From Chlamydoabsidia padenii (taxonomy: Eukaryota; Mucoromycota; Mucoromycetes; Mucorales; Cunninghamellaceae): a stretch of 64,000 bases of DNA. Positions 17,940 to 30,431 of the stretch are shown here, in pieces; positions within the stretch are counted from its first letter, which is position 1; each line of letters begins with the position of its first letter. The notes below the pieces were generated by a model. The model was not told the DNA's origin and ran no database searches. It was given only the letters and a program-made list of their open reading frames with translations. The DNA lies in contig JAIWND010000021.1 in assembly GCA_025330725.1 (NCBI GenBank), forward strand, positions 1-64,000, written 5' to 3'. A program made the translations under genes and the position numbers.

Positions 17940-20900
17940 ATGGAACGCCAATCTTCAACAACAACAACAACAACATCACCTGTGCCCAAGAAAGATGATG
18001 ATCCAGATACTTATCTTGCTGAAGCCAGTGTTGCCGAAGTCCGCGCTTTTGAAAAACGAACTAGGTAAAGATGCTTTCTTTCCCCCTTTTTTAAAAACAC
18101 CTCCATCTTTTTTTTTTTTTTTTTTTTTGCTCTGGTTGGTAATGCTAACCAATCTTTATGTTTATAGACAAAATGTTGAAACACGCAAAAAGGAACTTCG
18201 ATCGATGGTAGGGTAAGTGAAAAGGTTATACTTGTATGGGTAGAAATATGATGACTTGAATGCTTATCCACTTTGTAGGGAACAATATGTGGATCTGATA
18301 GCAGCAGCCGACACAATTATCGATATGGAAAAAAAGGCCCACATGATACAACAAAACTTGGAACGAATGCAAAGTGCTTGTGACGTACACGCCATAAAAA
18401 GACAGGCCACTCAACTACATCAGTCTGAAGAAAAAGAACATGACTCACAAGGTAAACCCAACATACACACACATTGATGAGTATTCACTGACTCCTTCTT
18501 GACCTAGATCAAAAACAGCATCAACTCTATATTCTCGCTACCCTTATTAAATCTTTGGCGGACGTCCCTGAACAAATATGGCATGCACTGGAAGGTCATC
18601 ACTACTTACAAGCTGGTTGTCTATACACTTTGGCTCAAAAGGTTCATGACTATCTTGAAACTGATGACTCTTTTATGGTGGACATTGATGTAAGTAGATA
18701 GACAACGTAAACTGGACTTGTAGACTTCTCATACTCCTTTTTTGTAGGTTGCGTTCCCGGTGATACAACGACAGTGGGATGCGATCAGCTTCTTCCGACC
18801 TCAAATCATTCAGAAATCCATTCAACATCTTCGCCTCTGTGTACTGGAATCTGAAGTAAGTATATATATATATATATACATAAAGGCATTATTTGGATAC
18901 TGATAGATCATTTATTTAGGATGTGGCAAAAGTGTTAATAGGATTAATTCAAATGGATGGCATGACAACAAGGGCAACACTCGAACTATTACTGGAAATG
19001 CGAACCAAAGCCATTAACGATTTAATCCAACAATCTATCAAATCTGACCTGGCAGATCAAAAGCTATCTCGCCATTTGCGGGAAATTGCACTTCATATCC
19101 AACAAACATTGATCCATATTCACACCATCTATCTTACTCCACCATCCAGCCAAAACTTGATGACCATCTATGCGAACCAATTACAGACCAGTTTTACGAT
19201 ACCCAACAACAGCACTACTGCTTCCTCCCCTACCGACAAAAAAGCACATCATCATCGTACTTCCATGTCTGTCTCATCATCAGCTGTCACTCGACTCTTC
19301 TCACCTAGTACGAATGCTCATCTTTTGATTCGGTATCTTCCTCAATCGATTCAACAATATACTCCTACTCTTGACTTGGGCACTTTATTACCCAATCAGG
19401 ACATTACAGACTTGACACGACAATGGCTGGAGAATATCAAACTGCAACTGGATACTCATTTGGACACTTTACTGAAACCAATCACCACCACTCAGAAATT
19501 ATTGGAATTGCGCGCTAGACTATGGGATCTACTGATTGACAATGAATACAAATCTGGTCGCTCTTTATGGATAAAGGCATGCATGAATCACACTTTTTTT
19601 TTCTAGTCCTTGTGTAACTGACACTCTATTTTTTAATATACAGATTTGCCAAGAATTAATTGGTGAAAAGTATTCATCCATATATGATACGATGTTCCGG
19701 ACCTCATTTAACAATCATTCAAGATTAATCATTGATGTTGGATGCTGCCAGATTGGAAATCTACCGAATCAAGAAATCTGGCCATTGCTCTCGGATCATC
19801 TACAAGGGCTCGCTACAAAGAAAGGTGACAAGGAAAATCAACCATGCAAATGATGTGGAACACTGAGTATTTTTATTTTTATTTTTTTTAGGATTCGAAC
19901 TTGCTCCAAAAATATGGTCAACTACAAACGGGGAAACAAGAATCGGAGGTTATCATCAAGATTCTGTCTTTGGCTTACCAACTCTATCATCCACCAGCGC
20001 CATTGCCTCTTTCAAGAAAGCATTGACCGAAGCTTCTACTGAACAAACTCCTTTGCTGTGTGACATGCTACAACAATATGACAAGGCATGGGCTCAATTA
20101 CGTATGGATGTCGGCTCTCATCTGGCTCATATAAACCAAGAAGATTACTTTTATTCCAAAACGTAAGTCAGGCGATAATTAGTGGTAGTTTGGAACTAAT
20201 GCATCTGTGTGGATCTAATAGGGACTCGATGGCAATCAAGGCCTACTTCCAGGAACAATGTGAACGTGCAAATGAACAATACATTAATGTATTACGTAAT
20301 CTACTGGCCAAGCTCAAAGCATCTGATAAAGGGGACAAAGGTAAATAACAACTGAAGGAACAATGGTAATTATCTAATACACATACACACTTTTTTTCTC
20401 TTGTAGCAATTGAACTTGCCATGTGGATTGGAAGACTGGCTCGATTAATCTCTGAAAGATCAAAGGAATTACCGCGTGCTTTAGCATTCTCCTCAACAAC
20501 CAGTGAAGAAAATGAAACTCAAGAATCGGATACCTTTACATTGAAAAGTGATGTCGGAAAAGGTAATCACTATAAGTAGGATGGATGATTGTATTAAAGA
20601 CATTCTATATATAGATCCAAGGTATGCCAAACTACAAGACGAATTCATCCAAATCTACCATGCATCACATCAAGAATGGATTCGCTCAACCTGTCAACAA
20701 TTTGGTCAACAACTATCTTTGGTTTTGCAATCAACTCCATGGAATGATCGATGTCCTGCCATCTCCGTTTGGGAAAGTAAGTATAGTATGACATTAGGAG
20801 GGAGGAGGGGGGTAAATAACCTTGGTTACATTTTTAATCTATAGATATGTGCAAGGGAACGGATGGCGACATGATTCTGTTACCAACAATGGCGACCAAT

Positions 20901-21588
20901 GCGACACAAAGGGTACTATTTGGTGTCTGTGAAGCAATTCAGGGTATTCAAAGTACCAGGCTGGATAAGGTAATTGTAAACATGGATGTCTTATCTCTCT
21001 CATTCATTTTTTTTTGTCTTACTAAGGTGATACTGCATACTCTTTGTCATGACTTGAGTAAAACTCTGGTGGATTGCTTCCAAATCTTCATGACCACATG
21101 TGATCCGGTCATAACTGAAAAAGGGGCTCTCCAACTCTTGTTTGATCTCTGCTTTTTGGATCGTGTACTTTTGGTACAAGAGGCAAACAACACTTCATAT
21201 ACTTCCATACTAAAGACAAAGGTAAAAAAAAAAAAAGGGACATGGATGTAGGAACTAACTTTTTGGTGTCATATAGATTGATCCAATCAATTGGGCCGTG
21301 TTTGAACCTTACTACGATGATAATGTGGAACGATTTTACCTCAGACAAACTCTATTACTTGGCGTGCTGGTCAGGCCCAACAGCAGTACTTTTGAAAGGT
21401 AATCATCAAGGGTAAAAATAAAAAAAAAAAGGTACTCAATTCCTTTTTTGGAACATCCATAACATAGGACTCGGAAGGCGATGACGGGTAATCAACAACA
21501 ACACTATAATGTCTTACCTTTGGCACCTCAAGCACAACGATTTACACTGCTCCCTATTGGTCATGGCACTAGTATTAGAATTAGATAA
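17940..21588 (+). CDS. COG1: Conserved oligomeric Golgi complex subunit 1
   Basis: Fifteen exons: 17940-18064, 18168-18212, 18279-18451, 18508-18689, 18748-18855, 18920-19576, 19644-19824, 19892-20162, 20222-20340, 20407-20562, 20615-20776, 20845-20969, 21027-21221, 21277-21398, 21468-21588 (about 913 aa). The protein tracks COG1 along its length. The N-terminal Vps51-like start has VRAFEKRTRQNVETRKKELR and MVGEQYVDLIAAADTIIDMEK. The C-terminus has QLLFDLCFLDRVLL, NSSTFER and NVLPLAPQAQRFTLLPIG. COG is a peripheral tether for retrograde transport within the Golgi, and COG1 is a lobe-bridging subunit. The junction after residue Lys at 19576 appears to use a GC donor (AAG|GCATGC). Poly-Thr near residue 10 is encoded by ACA repeats. 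Confidence 0.9.
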
Positions 21589-21731
21589 TAGACTACAATT
21601 AGATATGGTGATGTTATAATAAAAACACAAGAGGGTATAGGTGTATCCATTTTTATTTATTTACTGTATTTAAACAAAATGTGTATGTATAGTGACAATA
21701 ATTATACAAACTAGACTAAATATATAAACCA

Positions 21732-23322
21732 TCAAGAGCTAAAAAGAGCAATCAATACCAAACCAAGGCCCAAACCTGCCGAAGAAATCTTTAATGAAGT
21801 AGCCATAGAAGCTGTGGTTGATGAATCACCAGCTATGGCAGCAGATCCACCCGACGATGATGATGCGGCGGCAGAAGTCGATGAGACGGCAGTTGTTGAG
21901 TTTGTGGTAGTAGTAGTATTGTGATTTGACGAGTTACCACTAGCATTAGGAGGATAAACCCATTGTTGTTCCCAGTAAGGATGAGTGATACCCATACAAT
22001 CATGGATGGATTTGACATTAAACGTTTGTTGTAAAGTAGGTAACCACGTTTCCGCCATTTTGACAGTAGCATTGTTCAATTCATGTTCAAGGACAATATG
22101 ACCATGTTGATTATCAGAGCCATTTTTACGTGCCGCCACCCAATCTTCAAAGTAGCCATTCACTGTATCCCAAGGTAAGTTACCGCCACCATCACCAGGC
22201 ATATTCCAATCTAGATTATTGATAAAAAAAGGGGGGAGACATGAGTTTTATGCAACAAAAAGCTTTTTTTTACCATTTGAATCTTCATCCCACACCATGG
22301 TTTGCATTCCCATTTGCCAAGCAATGGCACGGACTCGATCATCCACATCACCATAAGGAGGCCGCCAACATTTAGGTGTGACACCAGTGGCTTCTTTGAT
22401 GGCACGTAGAGTCCAGTAGAATTCAGCAACTACTTGTACATTGGTTTGAGAGGTCATGGCACTATCATACAAAAAAAAAAAAAAAGAGATCAGTTCCCAT
22501 GTCTTTTTTTATTTTTATTTTTTAAAAAAGGGACAATCTACTTACGGATGACTCCAGGTGTGGACACATAGTACATGACCATCATTAAGAGCACGTTTAG
22601 CAGCAGCTGGATATGTCACCACATTGGATCCAATATAAAAGAGAGTAGCCTTTTGATTATTGTGCTGAGCCAAAAAGTTGTAAAGGACAGGCTCGGCATA
22701 AGCATTCAATTCTGCATCATCAGGAGAAGGATTGTATGGACCATCATCATAGTTAAGACCCCAATCACCCACCGTAGGACAATAAGTGACATCTTCAGGC
22801 AAGTAGTCTACCTTGGGCTTGACACAATTAGTATCTAATTCAAAGGAGAAAAAAAAAAAGATGAGTATTATTTTCGTCTTTCTTTTCTGACTTACCACTC
22901 CACCAACAATAAGGATCTTTGTTTTCATCATAGTTGCCAAAGACAATATCACCATTACTATCTGCCTTGCTGGGAGGTGCATCGGGAACCTTGGTCCAAT
23001 CAATACTGTTCATTACCGCTTGGACTTCAGGATGATCAGTGGAGGCAGGTTTCCATGGGTCAGGGTAGGCTGTTGAGTTGAGTTGAGTCTTGTCCAAAGT
23101 TGTGGTTGTATCCAAAGGACCGGTGGGATAAGCTTGATTGACACCACTAGGAGGAGGAAAGTTGGGAAGCCAAGTGGGTGATTGCTGAGCAAGAATGCCA
23201 TTTGTCGTACTAGTACTATTACTGGAAGTGGTGGAGGAGGATGGCGTGGCAGTGGATTGACCTGACACCATTGTCACTGTAATTAGAAGCACAGTGGCGG
23301 TATATTGAAGGGTATGAATCAT
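21732..23322 (-). CDS. CDA: Chitin deacetylase (CE4), GPI-anchored, copy 1
   Basis: Four exons: 23322-22896, 22834-22546, 22461-22274, 22210-21732 (460 aa). A signal peptide (HTLQYTATVLLITVTMVSG) is followed by a Ser/Thr-rich stretch and a CDA-specific N-domain. The CE4 NodB fold comes next, with NYDDGP (motif 1, catalytic Asp and metal Asp), HTWSHP (motif 2), RPPYGDVDDRVR (motif 3), WDEDSNDWN (motif 4) and IVLEHEL (motif 5). The tail is Ser/Thr/Asn-rich with N-glycosylation sites and ends in a hydrophobic segment (SAGLGLGLVLIALFSS) typical of GPI attachment. The enzyme removes acetyl groups from nascent chitin to make chitosan, the main Mucorales wall polymer, outside the plasma membrane. 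Introns fall at CWWS, SHP and DSND. The paralogue at 25953 lies head to head with it. Confidence 0.93.
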
Positions 23323-24372
23323 AAAGAGGGGGAATAAAAAATAAAAATAAAAAGGTAGAGTGTAGAAGAAAGAGAAAGGAAGAAAAGCAAAAAGACAGAA
23401 AATTTGACTTTATATTAAAAAAAAAAAAGTCAATTTTCAAATCCCGCCGGGAACCGAAATGAAGGGAATGAGTTCTTCCGGCTGGGCAAAAAATAAAGAT
23501 GTGCAAAGTATTTATATTTACCCAAACACGCCACCTGGTGTTTGTTTTTATCACAAACATATCAAAAGAATGATGACAAGAAGACTTTGATCAAGAAACG
23601 TCCACTCGTTACGATTTGATCTTGAGGGATGAATACAAATGAGAGTGAGAGAAGAACACCATCATCATCCAAGCCACGAGGAAAGAGATAAAAAAAAACG
23701 TACAACCATCGAACAAGAGTGATACGTGAATGTTTTGATCATTCTATTTCTATGAAGCAAATTCCCCAAATATAGATAATTTATTTAAAGACCAAGTTCG
23801 TTTCCCGACGACCGTGCAACAAACAATAATAGAAGATGCAAGTGTACATGCATCAAGTCATTGATCGGTACAATCTTTCCAAAATCATACAAGGTGAATG
23901 ATAATAGACATTTAATACATAGTTTATAAGGAGAAGGAAGGAGAGCAAAAAAAGTAAGATTGGTTTTTAATATCACAAATCAAGGGGGGACCAACTGCCA
24001 GTTAATCAAACTCAGCTGGCAAAAAAAAGAAGCTTTATTTCGCCACCCCAATGACACGTTAACTCAATTACGACGATAACAATCAGTTGAATGAAAAAGT
24101 CTTGTTCGTATCAGACACTCGGTTAGTGTGTGTGTGTGCTATTTATATACATGTAATAAAAAAAGGAGGAGAGTGGGTTGATACTTGTCTTAAACATTAT
24201 GCTACCACTCTGCCAATTTCAAATCCCGACATTAAAAATCCCCACGGCATTTCTTTTTCTTCTTCTTTTCTTCTTCACCCTTCTTCCTCTTCCTTCAGGC
24301 CCATTCTCCAATCTTTTATATTCCTACAAGACATACTATTGACGTCAATCTCTTTGCCATCTCTTGTCTCTG
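23323..24372. other. Intergenic between chitin deacetylase and HMG-box locus
   Basis: Contains TTTTCAAATCCCGCC at 23434-23448, about 112-126 bp before the deacetylase ATG on the minus strand. It also holds TTTCAAATCCCGAC at 24217-24230, about 145 bp before the HMG-box ATG. No additional gene is recognised. Confidence 0.55.
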
Positions 24373-24979
24373 ATGGTAAGTCATCCTATATTGAATTAGG
24401 AAGAAAACTAACTTGATAATCTTTACACTCTCTAGTCAAAAGATCGATATCTACTTTGGTACAATCAATCAGCACACCATCTGCGTTTCTGGAACCATAA
24501 CCTCAACTCACACATTCAGACAAGATTAGACTTTACAGACTTCACCCACTTATCACTCTCCTCCTTCTCATCTGACCCATTTGTCAATGACCATACAACA
24601 ACGCGACCAACAACATAATTTTATCACCAAGAACTCACATATCAAACGACCAAGGAATACAAGTATACTCATATAGGGATCACCCACTCACACTTTTTTT
24701 ATTTTTTTTTATTGGGGGATATAGTTCCGTTGTTACTTTGGTCAAAAAGCAAGGAAACCTACCATCCGTACCAAAGACATCTCAAAGTAAGTAGGGGACA
24801 ACTTGACATTATTTATGGATAGGCATATTTCCGACTATTGGGCTCGATTATCAAGTAAACAGGAAATACCATGGCATGTGTTGGCTGAACACGAAAAACT
24901 CGCTCATCAAGAAGCATTCCTTGATACCATCCTAAACGATCCAAATCAGTTGCTCTGGCTTGACAATATTAAACATTAG
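24373..24979 (+). pseudogene. HMG-box gene (MATA_HMG-like), probably broken at a splice donor
   Basis: The gene is readable only when small exons are joined: ATG alone (24373-24375), 24436-24582, 24632 to about 24673, 24725-24786, 24824-24979. The product begins SKDRYLLWYNQSAHHLRFW, then a weak intron leads to NSHIKRPRNTSIL. This continues as FRCYFGQKARKPT, IRTKDISK and HISDYWARLSSKQEIPWH, then VLAEHEKLAHQEAF. This is a full HMG box with the sex/mating-type style KRPRN...KDISK...W..L...PW..LAE.EK.H pattern. To keep frame between IL and FRCY, the intron would have to start AT (ATATAGG) and end TATAG, so the donor G looks mutated to A. Without splicing there, reading ends at TAG. The 24583 donor (GTCAAT) is also poor. 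The flanking genes are not the known Mucorales sex-locus neighbours. HMG proteins of this class bind and bend DNA. Whether any protein is made is uncertain. Confidence 0.6.
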
Positions 24980-25075
24980 ATTAACTGTATACCTCCCTTT
25001 TTATACCGCCATTCTATATAAACTAGATTAGATTCCCCTCCCTCTTCTTTGGATGTTAATAAATGAAGTCATACT

Positions 25076-25114
<39 letters not shown>

Positions 25115-25952
25115 CTATATACTGGGAAGGTCTTGGCATTTTGATCACTGTTTACTAATACAAATAAAGCTCATCATGGATAATGATTGTGCCAATGATC
25201 TCTACCGCACTGAGCCCATTGTTTGTGATGATCATCTGGGTAAGTAGGGTATTGATAAAAATAGGCTCGTGTTGCGGAATTTGAAAATCAGGCTTTTGCA
25301 TTGGACTGAAGCCAACTTAATGATCTGCATTACGGTGGAATCTACCTCATTACGTACAATACTTGACCGATTTGTTAAAACAGACTTTCAAGTAAAGAGA
25401 CATCTGTACGACTTTTATTTTTATTTTATGGGCATTGCTTTATTTGATCTTTTGTTTGAGCTTATTTATAAAAAGATCAAGCACTTCCTTGTCAATCACA
25501 CTTTGGGGCTGATATGGTTGCACAAGACGTTTCAACATCATTTTACCTTATTAGACTCATTTCGTTGACTCCATCAGGCAGGGTTGGAAATCGTCTTTTA
25601 TGTTCCTGGGGTGATCCTTTGTCTTTCAAGGTGTAAGCGAAGAAATAAAAAAGAGAGTAACAAGCTTAATAAAAACAAGTCGTGGTGGATTGAATAGGGA
25701 AGACTATTTAAAAATACACTTTGGTATTACATTTCAGAACAGGCAAACCGCATTTCTCTATTTTTGGTTATTTTTTACCCGGTCCCTCCTCTTACTTGAC
25801 GGAGCATTCTGATTGGCTGATAATATACTTGGTGCGATCTACGAGCGGGTGTTGAATTACCAGTGAACTTTTTTTTTTGTCTATAAAAGTTCCTCACCAC
25901 CTTTTTCTTTTCCTTTCTTTCTCTTTCCCCTCTCCATTTTACCCCAAACACC
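24980..25952. other. Intergenic, second chitin deacetylase promoter
   Basis: Contains a T-run of about 33 at 25078-25110, a GCGGAATTTGAAAAT element near 25274-25288, and GCGGGTGTTGAATTA at 25845-25859, 94-108 bp before the deacetylase ATG. A possible start at 25176 (MDNDCANDLYRTEP...) with a GTAAGT donor could belong to a small gene, but no convincing continuation was found. Confidence 0.5.
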
Positions 25953-27511
25953 ATGAAATCTTATATTTTATCATTAACTCTACTTGCAAGCACTGTCCTT
26001 GCCCAAACATCATCATCACAACCATCAGGGACTCCTCAACCATCAGGCACCTCATCTGGCTCAACCGCTCAATCTTCTCCTGCTTGGTTATCCGATGTCA
26101 AGCCTTTGCCTGGTAATGTCCAGTCCTATCCTACATCCACTCAAGTCCCTACAGGTCCTTTTGTGGGTACCGTTAATGTGTCTTTGTCTGATTATCCTAC
26201 GGTGTGGGCCTCTCCTCCTACCGACTCTCCTCAAGTCCAGGCGGTGTACAATGCCATCAACTGGTCTTTGGTGCCCACTAGTGCTGTGCGATCTGCCAAT
26301 AAGGATGGAACTCCTAATATGTCGGGTTATGATAGCTCGGCTGATCCTGATTGTTGGTGGTCTGCTAGTGGTTGTACCAAACCAAAACATCAAGGTGTCG
26401 ATGCCGATATTGTCAACTGTCCTACTCCTGGTGATTGGGGTCTGGTAAGCAAAAGCAAAAAAAAAAAAAAAAAAAAAAAGCAATCGTACTAGACTTTTTT
26501 TTTTTTTTTTTTTTAAATAGACTTATGATGATGGACCATTGACTTCAGATGGTGGTGAATGGGCTGAACCAAACCTTTATGACTTTTTAGCTCAACACAA
26601 CAATCAAAAGGCCGCCTTGTTTTGTAAGTGGGGAAAAAAAAAAGCGGCAAGATGAATCCAATCCACTCACCTCTTTTTCTTTTTTCTTAATTAGACATTG
26701 GCTCAAATGTCATCCAAGCACCTGCCGCTGCTCAACGTGCTTTAGCCGATGGCCATACAATCTGTGTGCACACCTGGAGCCATCCTGCCATGACCACTCA
26801 ATCCAATGTACAAGTCGTTGCTGAATTCTACTGGACCCTACGTGCCATCAAGGAAGTGGTTGGTGTCACACCTAAATGTTGGCGCCCACCTTATGGTGAT
26901 GTAGATGATCGTGTCCGTGCCATTGCCACTCAAATGGGTATGACTACTGTCATCTGGGATCAAGATACAAATGACTGGAACATGCCTGGTAAGTAGACAT
27001 TCTATCATCCATCCATCCATCCACTCATTTCCTCTCCTTTTTCTTTGTAGGTTCTGGTGGTGGAAACCTTCCTCCTGCTACTGTGGATGGTTACTTTGAA
27101 GGTTGGATCGAAGCTCGTAAAAATGGTACTGATAATCAAACAGGACATATCATTTTGGAACATGAATTGAACAATGCTACTGTGTCCATGGCTGAAAAAT
27201 GGTTACCTCAGATCCAACAAACTTTCCGTGTTGTGCCTTACAATCAATGCATGAATATCTCTCAACCTTATTGGGAAACAAACTTTGTCTATCCCACTGA
27301 TGCTAATCCTAATCCTACTACGACCAATACTACTACTACTACTACTACTACTGGTACCTCTGTTGCTTCTTCTGCTGGTGTTGTCACATCTACTACTGTG
27401 GGGGCTTCCGCTGCTGGTGCTTCATCCACTTCCAATGCTATCTCTTTCTTCTCTTTGTCCTCTTCTGTTATGACTGCCTTTGTCATGATGGCTGCAGCTT
27501 ATTTGATATAG
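25953..27511 (+). CDS. CDA: Chitin deacetylase (CE4), GPI-anchored, copy 2
   Basis: Four exons: 25953-26444, 26521-26623, 26695-26988, 27051-27511 (449 aa). A signal peptide (KSYILSLTLLASTVLAQ) precedes a Ser/Pro-rich stretch and the CDA N-domain (PTVWASPPTDSPQVQAVYNAINW, DCWWSASGCTKPK). The catalytic domain has TYDDGP (split off by intron 1), HTWSHPAM, RPPYGDVDDRVR, WDQDTNDWN and IILEHEL. The C-terminus is poly-Thr/Ser/Ala-rich with a final hydrophobic segment (SSVMTAFVMMAAAYLI) for GPI attachment. As in copy 1, it should convert chitin to chitosan at the wall. Although the catalytic regions are nearly identical, its introns fall at different sites (before TYDD, within LFY, after MPG). Intron 1 contains both a 20-nt A-run and a 21-nt T-run. 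Confidence 0.93.
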
Positions 27512-29240
27512 ATTCCCCAATGTATTAGTTTAGTCTTTTTATTTTTTAATTTTTATCTCCTTATAATGTGGAGATGCATGGGTTTGTTTCAGATTATCAC
27601 CACCATTACACACATGTTTATATCCTTTACCCTCATGTATTATTATACATCATCCTTGACAAATAAAAAATGATTGTTTGTCTTTTAACGATTGTCCCTA
27701 TTGGTCAAGATAGTGGAAAAAGATAGTCTTTGTTCTGACCTCTAAGGAGTCTCTTTTTTTTTTTTTTTTTCACAATGAAATAAACATGGTTTTATATAAA
27801 GTTAATTTGTCTTGCTCCTTTTCATCTATTAACCCTTGTCGGGGTTAGGAGGTAAATCATGCAAAACCGTGTGGAATCAAATCCCGACTGAGCAAGGTCA
27901 AATAAATGTTGATTGGTCAATAGTCAAATCCCGCCATGGCGTAAAATTGATTTTTTTTTCTTTTTATCGACAGCTCTTCTTTACTTTCAATTCTGTCAGC
28001 GATATTGTATTTTGACATGTTACAATTGACACGATATAGACAATAGGTATATAAAGAAGATGGAACAAATTGGTTGGAATGTGCGATTAATTAGCTTGTC
28101 TCTTGTTATTTTAGATGTGGCGCCCTCAAAACAAGGTACGTAATAAAAAGTGACATGGATGCAATTACTAACCTACTCATTTGTATACTATTATCTTCTC
28201 ATAGATGCTCACTAGGCAACATGGTAGAGAACAAGTTAACTAATGCTAGTCGCTCTGATTGTTGTTTACTATTTTTTTCTTCTTCTTAAAAGTAGAACAC
28301 CGTCAAGAAACCTCTATCATGATTACCCATCTCTGCTCACGGTAACGATTCACTTTATTGGCTCCATCTTTTTGGCCGACATTGATAAGCATTGATTATC
28401 AAAAGACAGGTAAAAGTAATATGACTTGATAGTGGTGACCAACTCAATCTATCTCTTTACCACTTTGTAGTACAACAACGTCGCTACACTATCTGGTCAA
28501 CAAGATGCATAAGTCTCGTTCTTTGTGGATGAACGGGTAATGATATCATGCTAAATGGATAGATCTTGGGGTTAGGCCTTCCAGAAAGGTAAGATGATAA
28601 ATACCAGTTGGTTGGTGATATCCAAAAGTACTAACGTGACCCTCCTTTTTTTTTATTTTTATTTTTTAACAACAACAATAAATGACCTTTATATAGTCTT
28701 CCATTGATATGTCATCCAACCTCGGTATATTCACATCTGGTCATGATCATATTTGGATATTCTCATGGCCCTAAAGATAAGGTAAGGAAGGAGTGGTGAT
28801 GGGGAATGCGTAATTAAAACTCATGATCACTCACTTGCTTTTTTTATAATACCTTTTTTTTAATACCTTTTTTTTTTTTTTTAGTTGGTTGTTACATAGT
28901 TTACATACCTCTTATCTCTCCTTGTATTATCTGTCTATTGGGTGGAACGATCTGTTCAACTATCTGATTTGGAATCCTTCCTGTTGTTGGTCGGCATTAT
29001 AAAATGTGGCATTTGAATCTCAAGGCGGCATTGTGATTGGTTTGCTTCTTTGGTCAGTTGCCCTCATTTTGCCAATGCAAAACAAAAAATCACACACGCT
29101 TTGAATTAAAACTCATCTTTATCTCTTTCTTCTTCTTCTTCTTCTTCTCTCTCTCTCTGTCTCTTTTTTTTATTTTTATTTTTATTTTTTTTATTTTTTT
29201 TTAAATTCATCATTACCCTCTTATCTTTATATACTTTTAC
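27512..29240. other. 1.7-kb region with promoter-like elements and exon-like relic blocks
   Basis: Two elements, ATCAAATCCCGAC near 27876 and TCAAATCCCGCC near 27923, lie far from any start codon. From about 28060 to 29010 there are blocks bounded by good GT donors and AG acceptors (for example GTACGT at 28136, GTAAAAG at 28410, GTAATG at 28537, GTAAGG at 28781). Joined, they give stretches such as TTSLHYLVNKMHKSRSLWMNG and SWLLHSLHTSYLSLYYLSIG, but with at least three in-frame stops. No family is recognised. This may be a decayed multi-exon gene, and support is weak. GTGGCATTTGAATCT at 29006-29020 precedes the next gene by about 220 bp. Confidence 0.3.
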
Positions 29241-30387
29241 ATGTTACAATCCCCTTTACATCTGTTGATATTTTTACGCCGAATCCTACAACGAACCAAG
29301 TTACGACACCGAACCAACCCTCATGTCTTGTTTCGTCCAATTATCAAAACAACTTCATGGTCAGCCGCTCTCTCATACAAGTTATCAAGCACGTCATCAC
29401 CACTCGCTTTTACCAAATCGATATCTTCACAACAAACTCATCGACTACTCTCTGCCTCACGTTTGGTTCCTAGTCGTCGTCCTATATGCTTACAACAGCG
29501 ACGAACCATGGTGTCTTCAGGAAATGGTGGTCATGGCGTCAATCAAATCACCACCACTGTTATGAATCCCAGCCATTATTTTACCTCACAATGTCCTCTT
29601 TTAGGTGTGCATGGCGGCGGACCTCTTCTTCCACCACCGTCATCATCAAGATCATTTAGATCCTACGGCACAAAGCAACCATGGGCTTATCGACAACCAA
29701 CAAACGAAGATGGTGTGGAACATCAGAACACTACTCAGCAACCCTATCTCCCAAAGAACAACAGCCCACAAATCAGCAGCAGGCAACAAGTATATCGACC
29801 TCCAAACATCCGTGGAATGGCAGATTTGATGGAAGACAATCATGGTGGCAACAAAAGCAACAACAACAATAACGGTGGGTATTATCATCCTGGTCTAGTC
29901 CATCGTGGTCAACCGCCTCGAAAATCGTCACCTCTCACCACTAAACAAGAAACAACACCTATTCTACGCCATGACGATCTATCACTCCAGAAACGACCTT
30001 TTATCACAACACCAACTAAACCCGTGGACGACGACGGACAATGGTACATCTCGATTCCTATGGATGTATCCTTTTTACTCTTACCTGAACAACAAGATAA
30101 GGTGGTCTCCGTTCTGGATTCCAGCTGGTTCCACGCTTGGGGCACCCGACTGCGTACCCACCTCGCCAAAGTGATGATGTTGATTCAATTGATCGGAATC
30201 GAAGCGCAACGAACCAACCATCTGGCGGATTTTAAAATGACCATGATGAAATCCGATACTGGTACCGAACTCGGCATCTTTCTTCCTCATCAAATAGGTG
30301 CCCCTCGACCACAAGATCATTTACACCATTGGGTCCATCGATTAATGAAAGAACCTCCTCCATTTGAAATCAAGTGTCGGCCTATGG

Positions 30388-30431
<44 letters not shown>

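Noticed and set aside
24373..24979. The HMG-box locus as the Mucorales sex locus
   Set aside because: The known flanking genes (triose phosphate transporter and RNA helicase) are absent. The neighbours are chitin deacetylases, and PRP5 is a different helicase about 14 kb away.
25176..25620. Small gene starting MDNDCANDLY with a 99-codon frame downstream
   Set aside because: The donor is good, but no acceptor gives a convincing continuation and the long frame has AT-driven composition (Phe, Leu, Tyr-rich).
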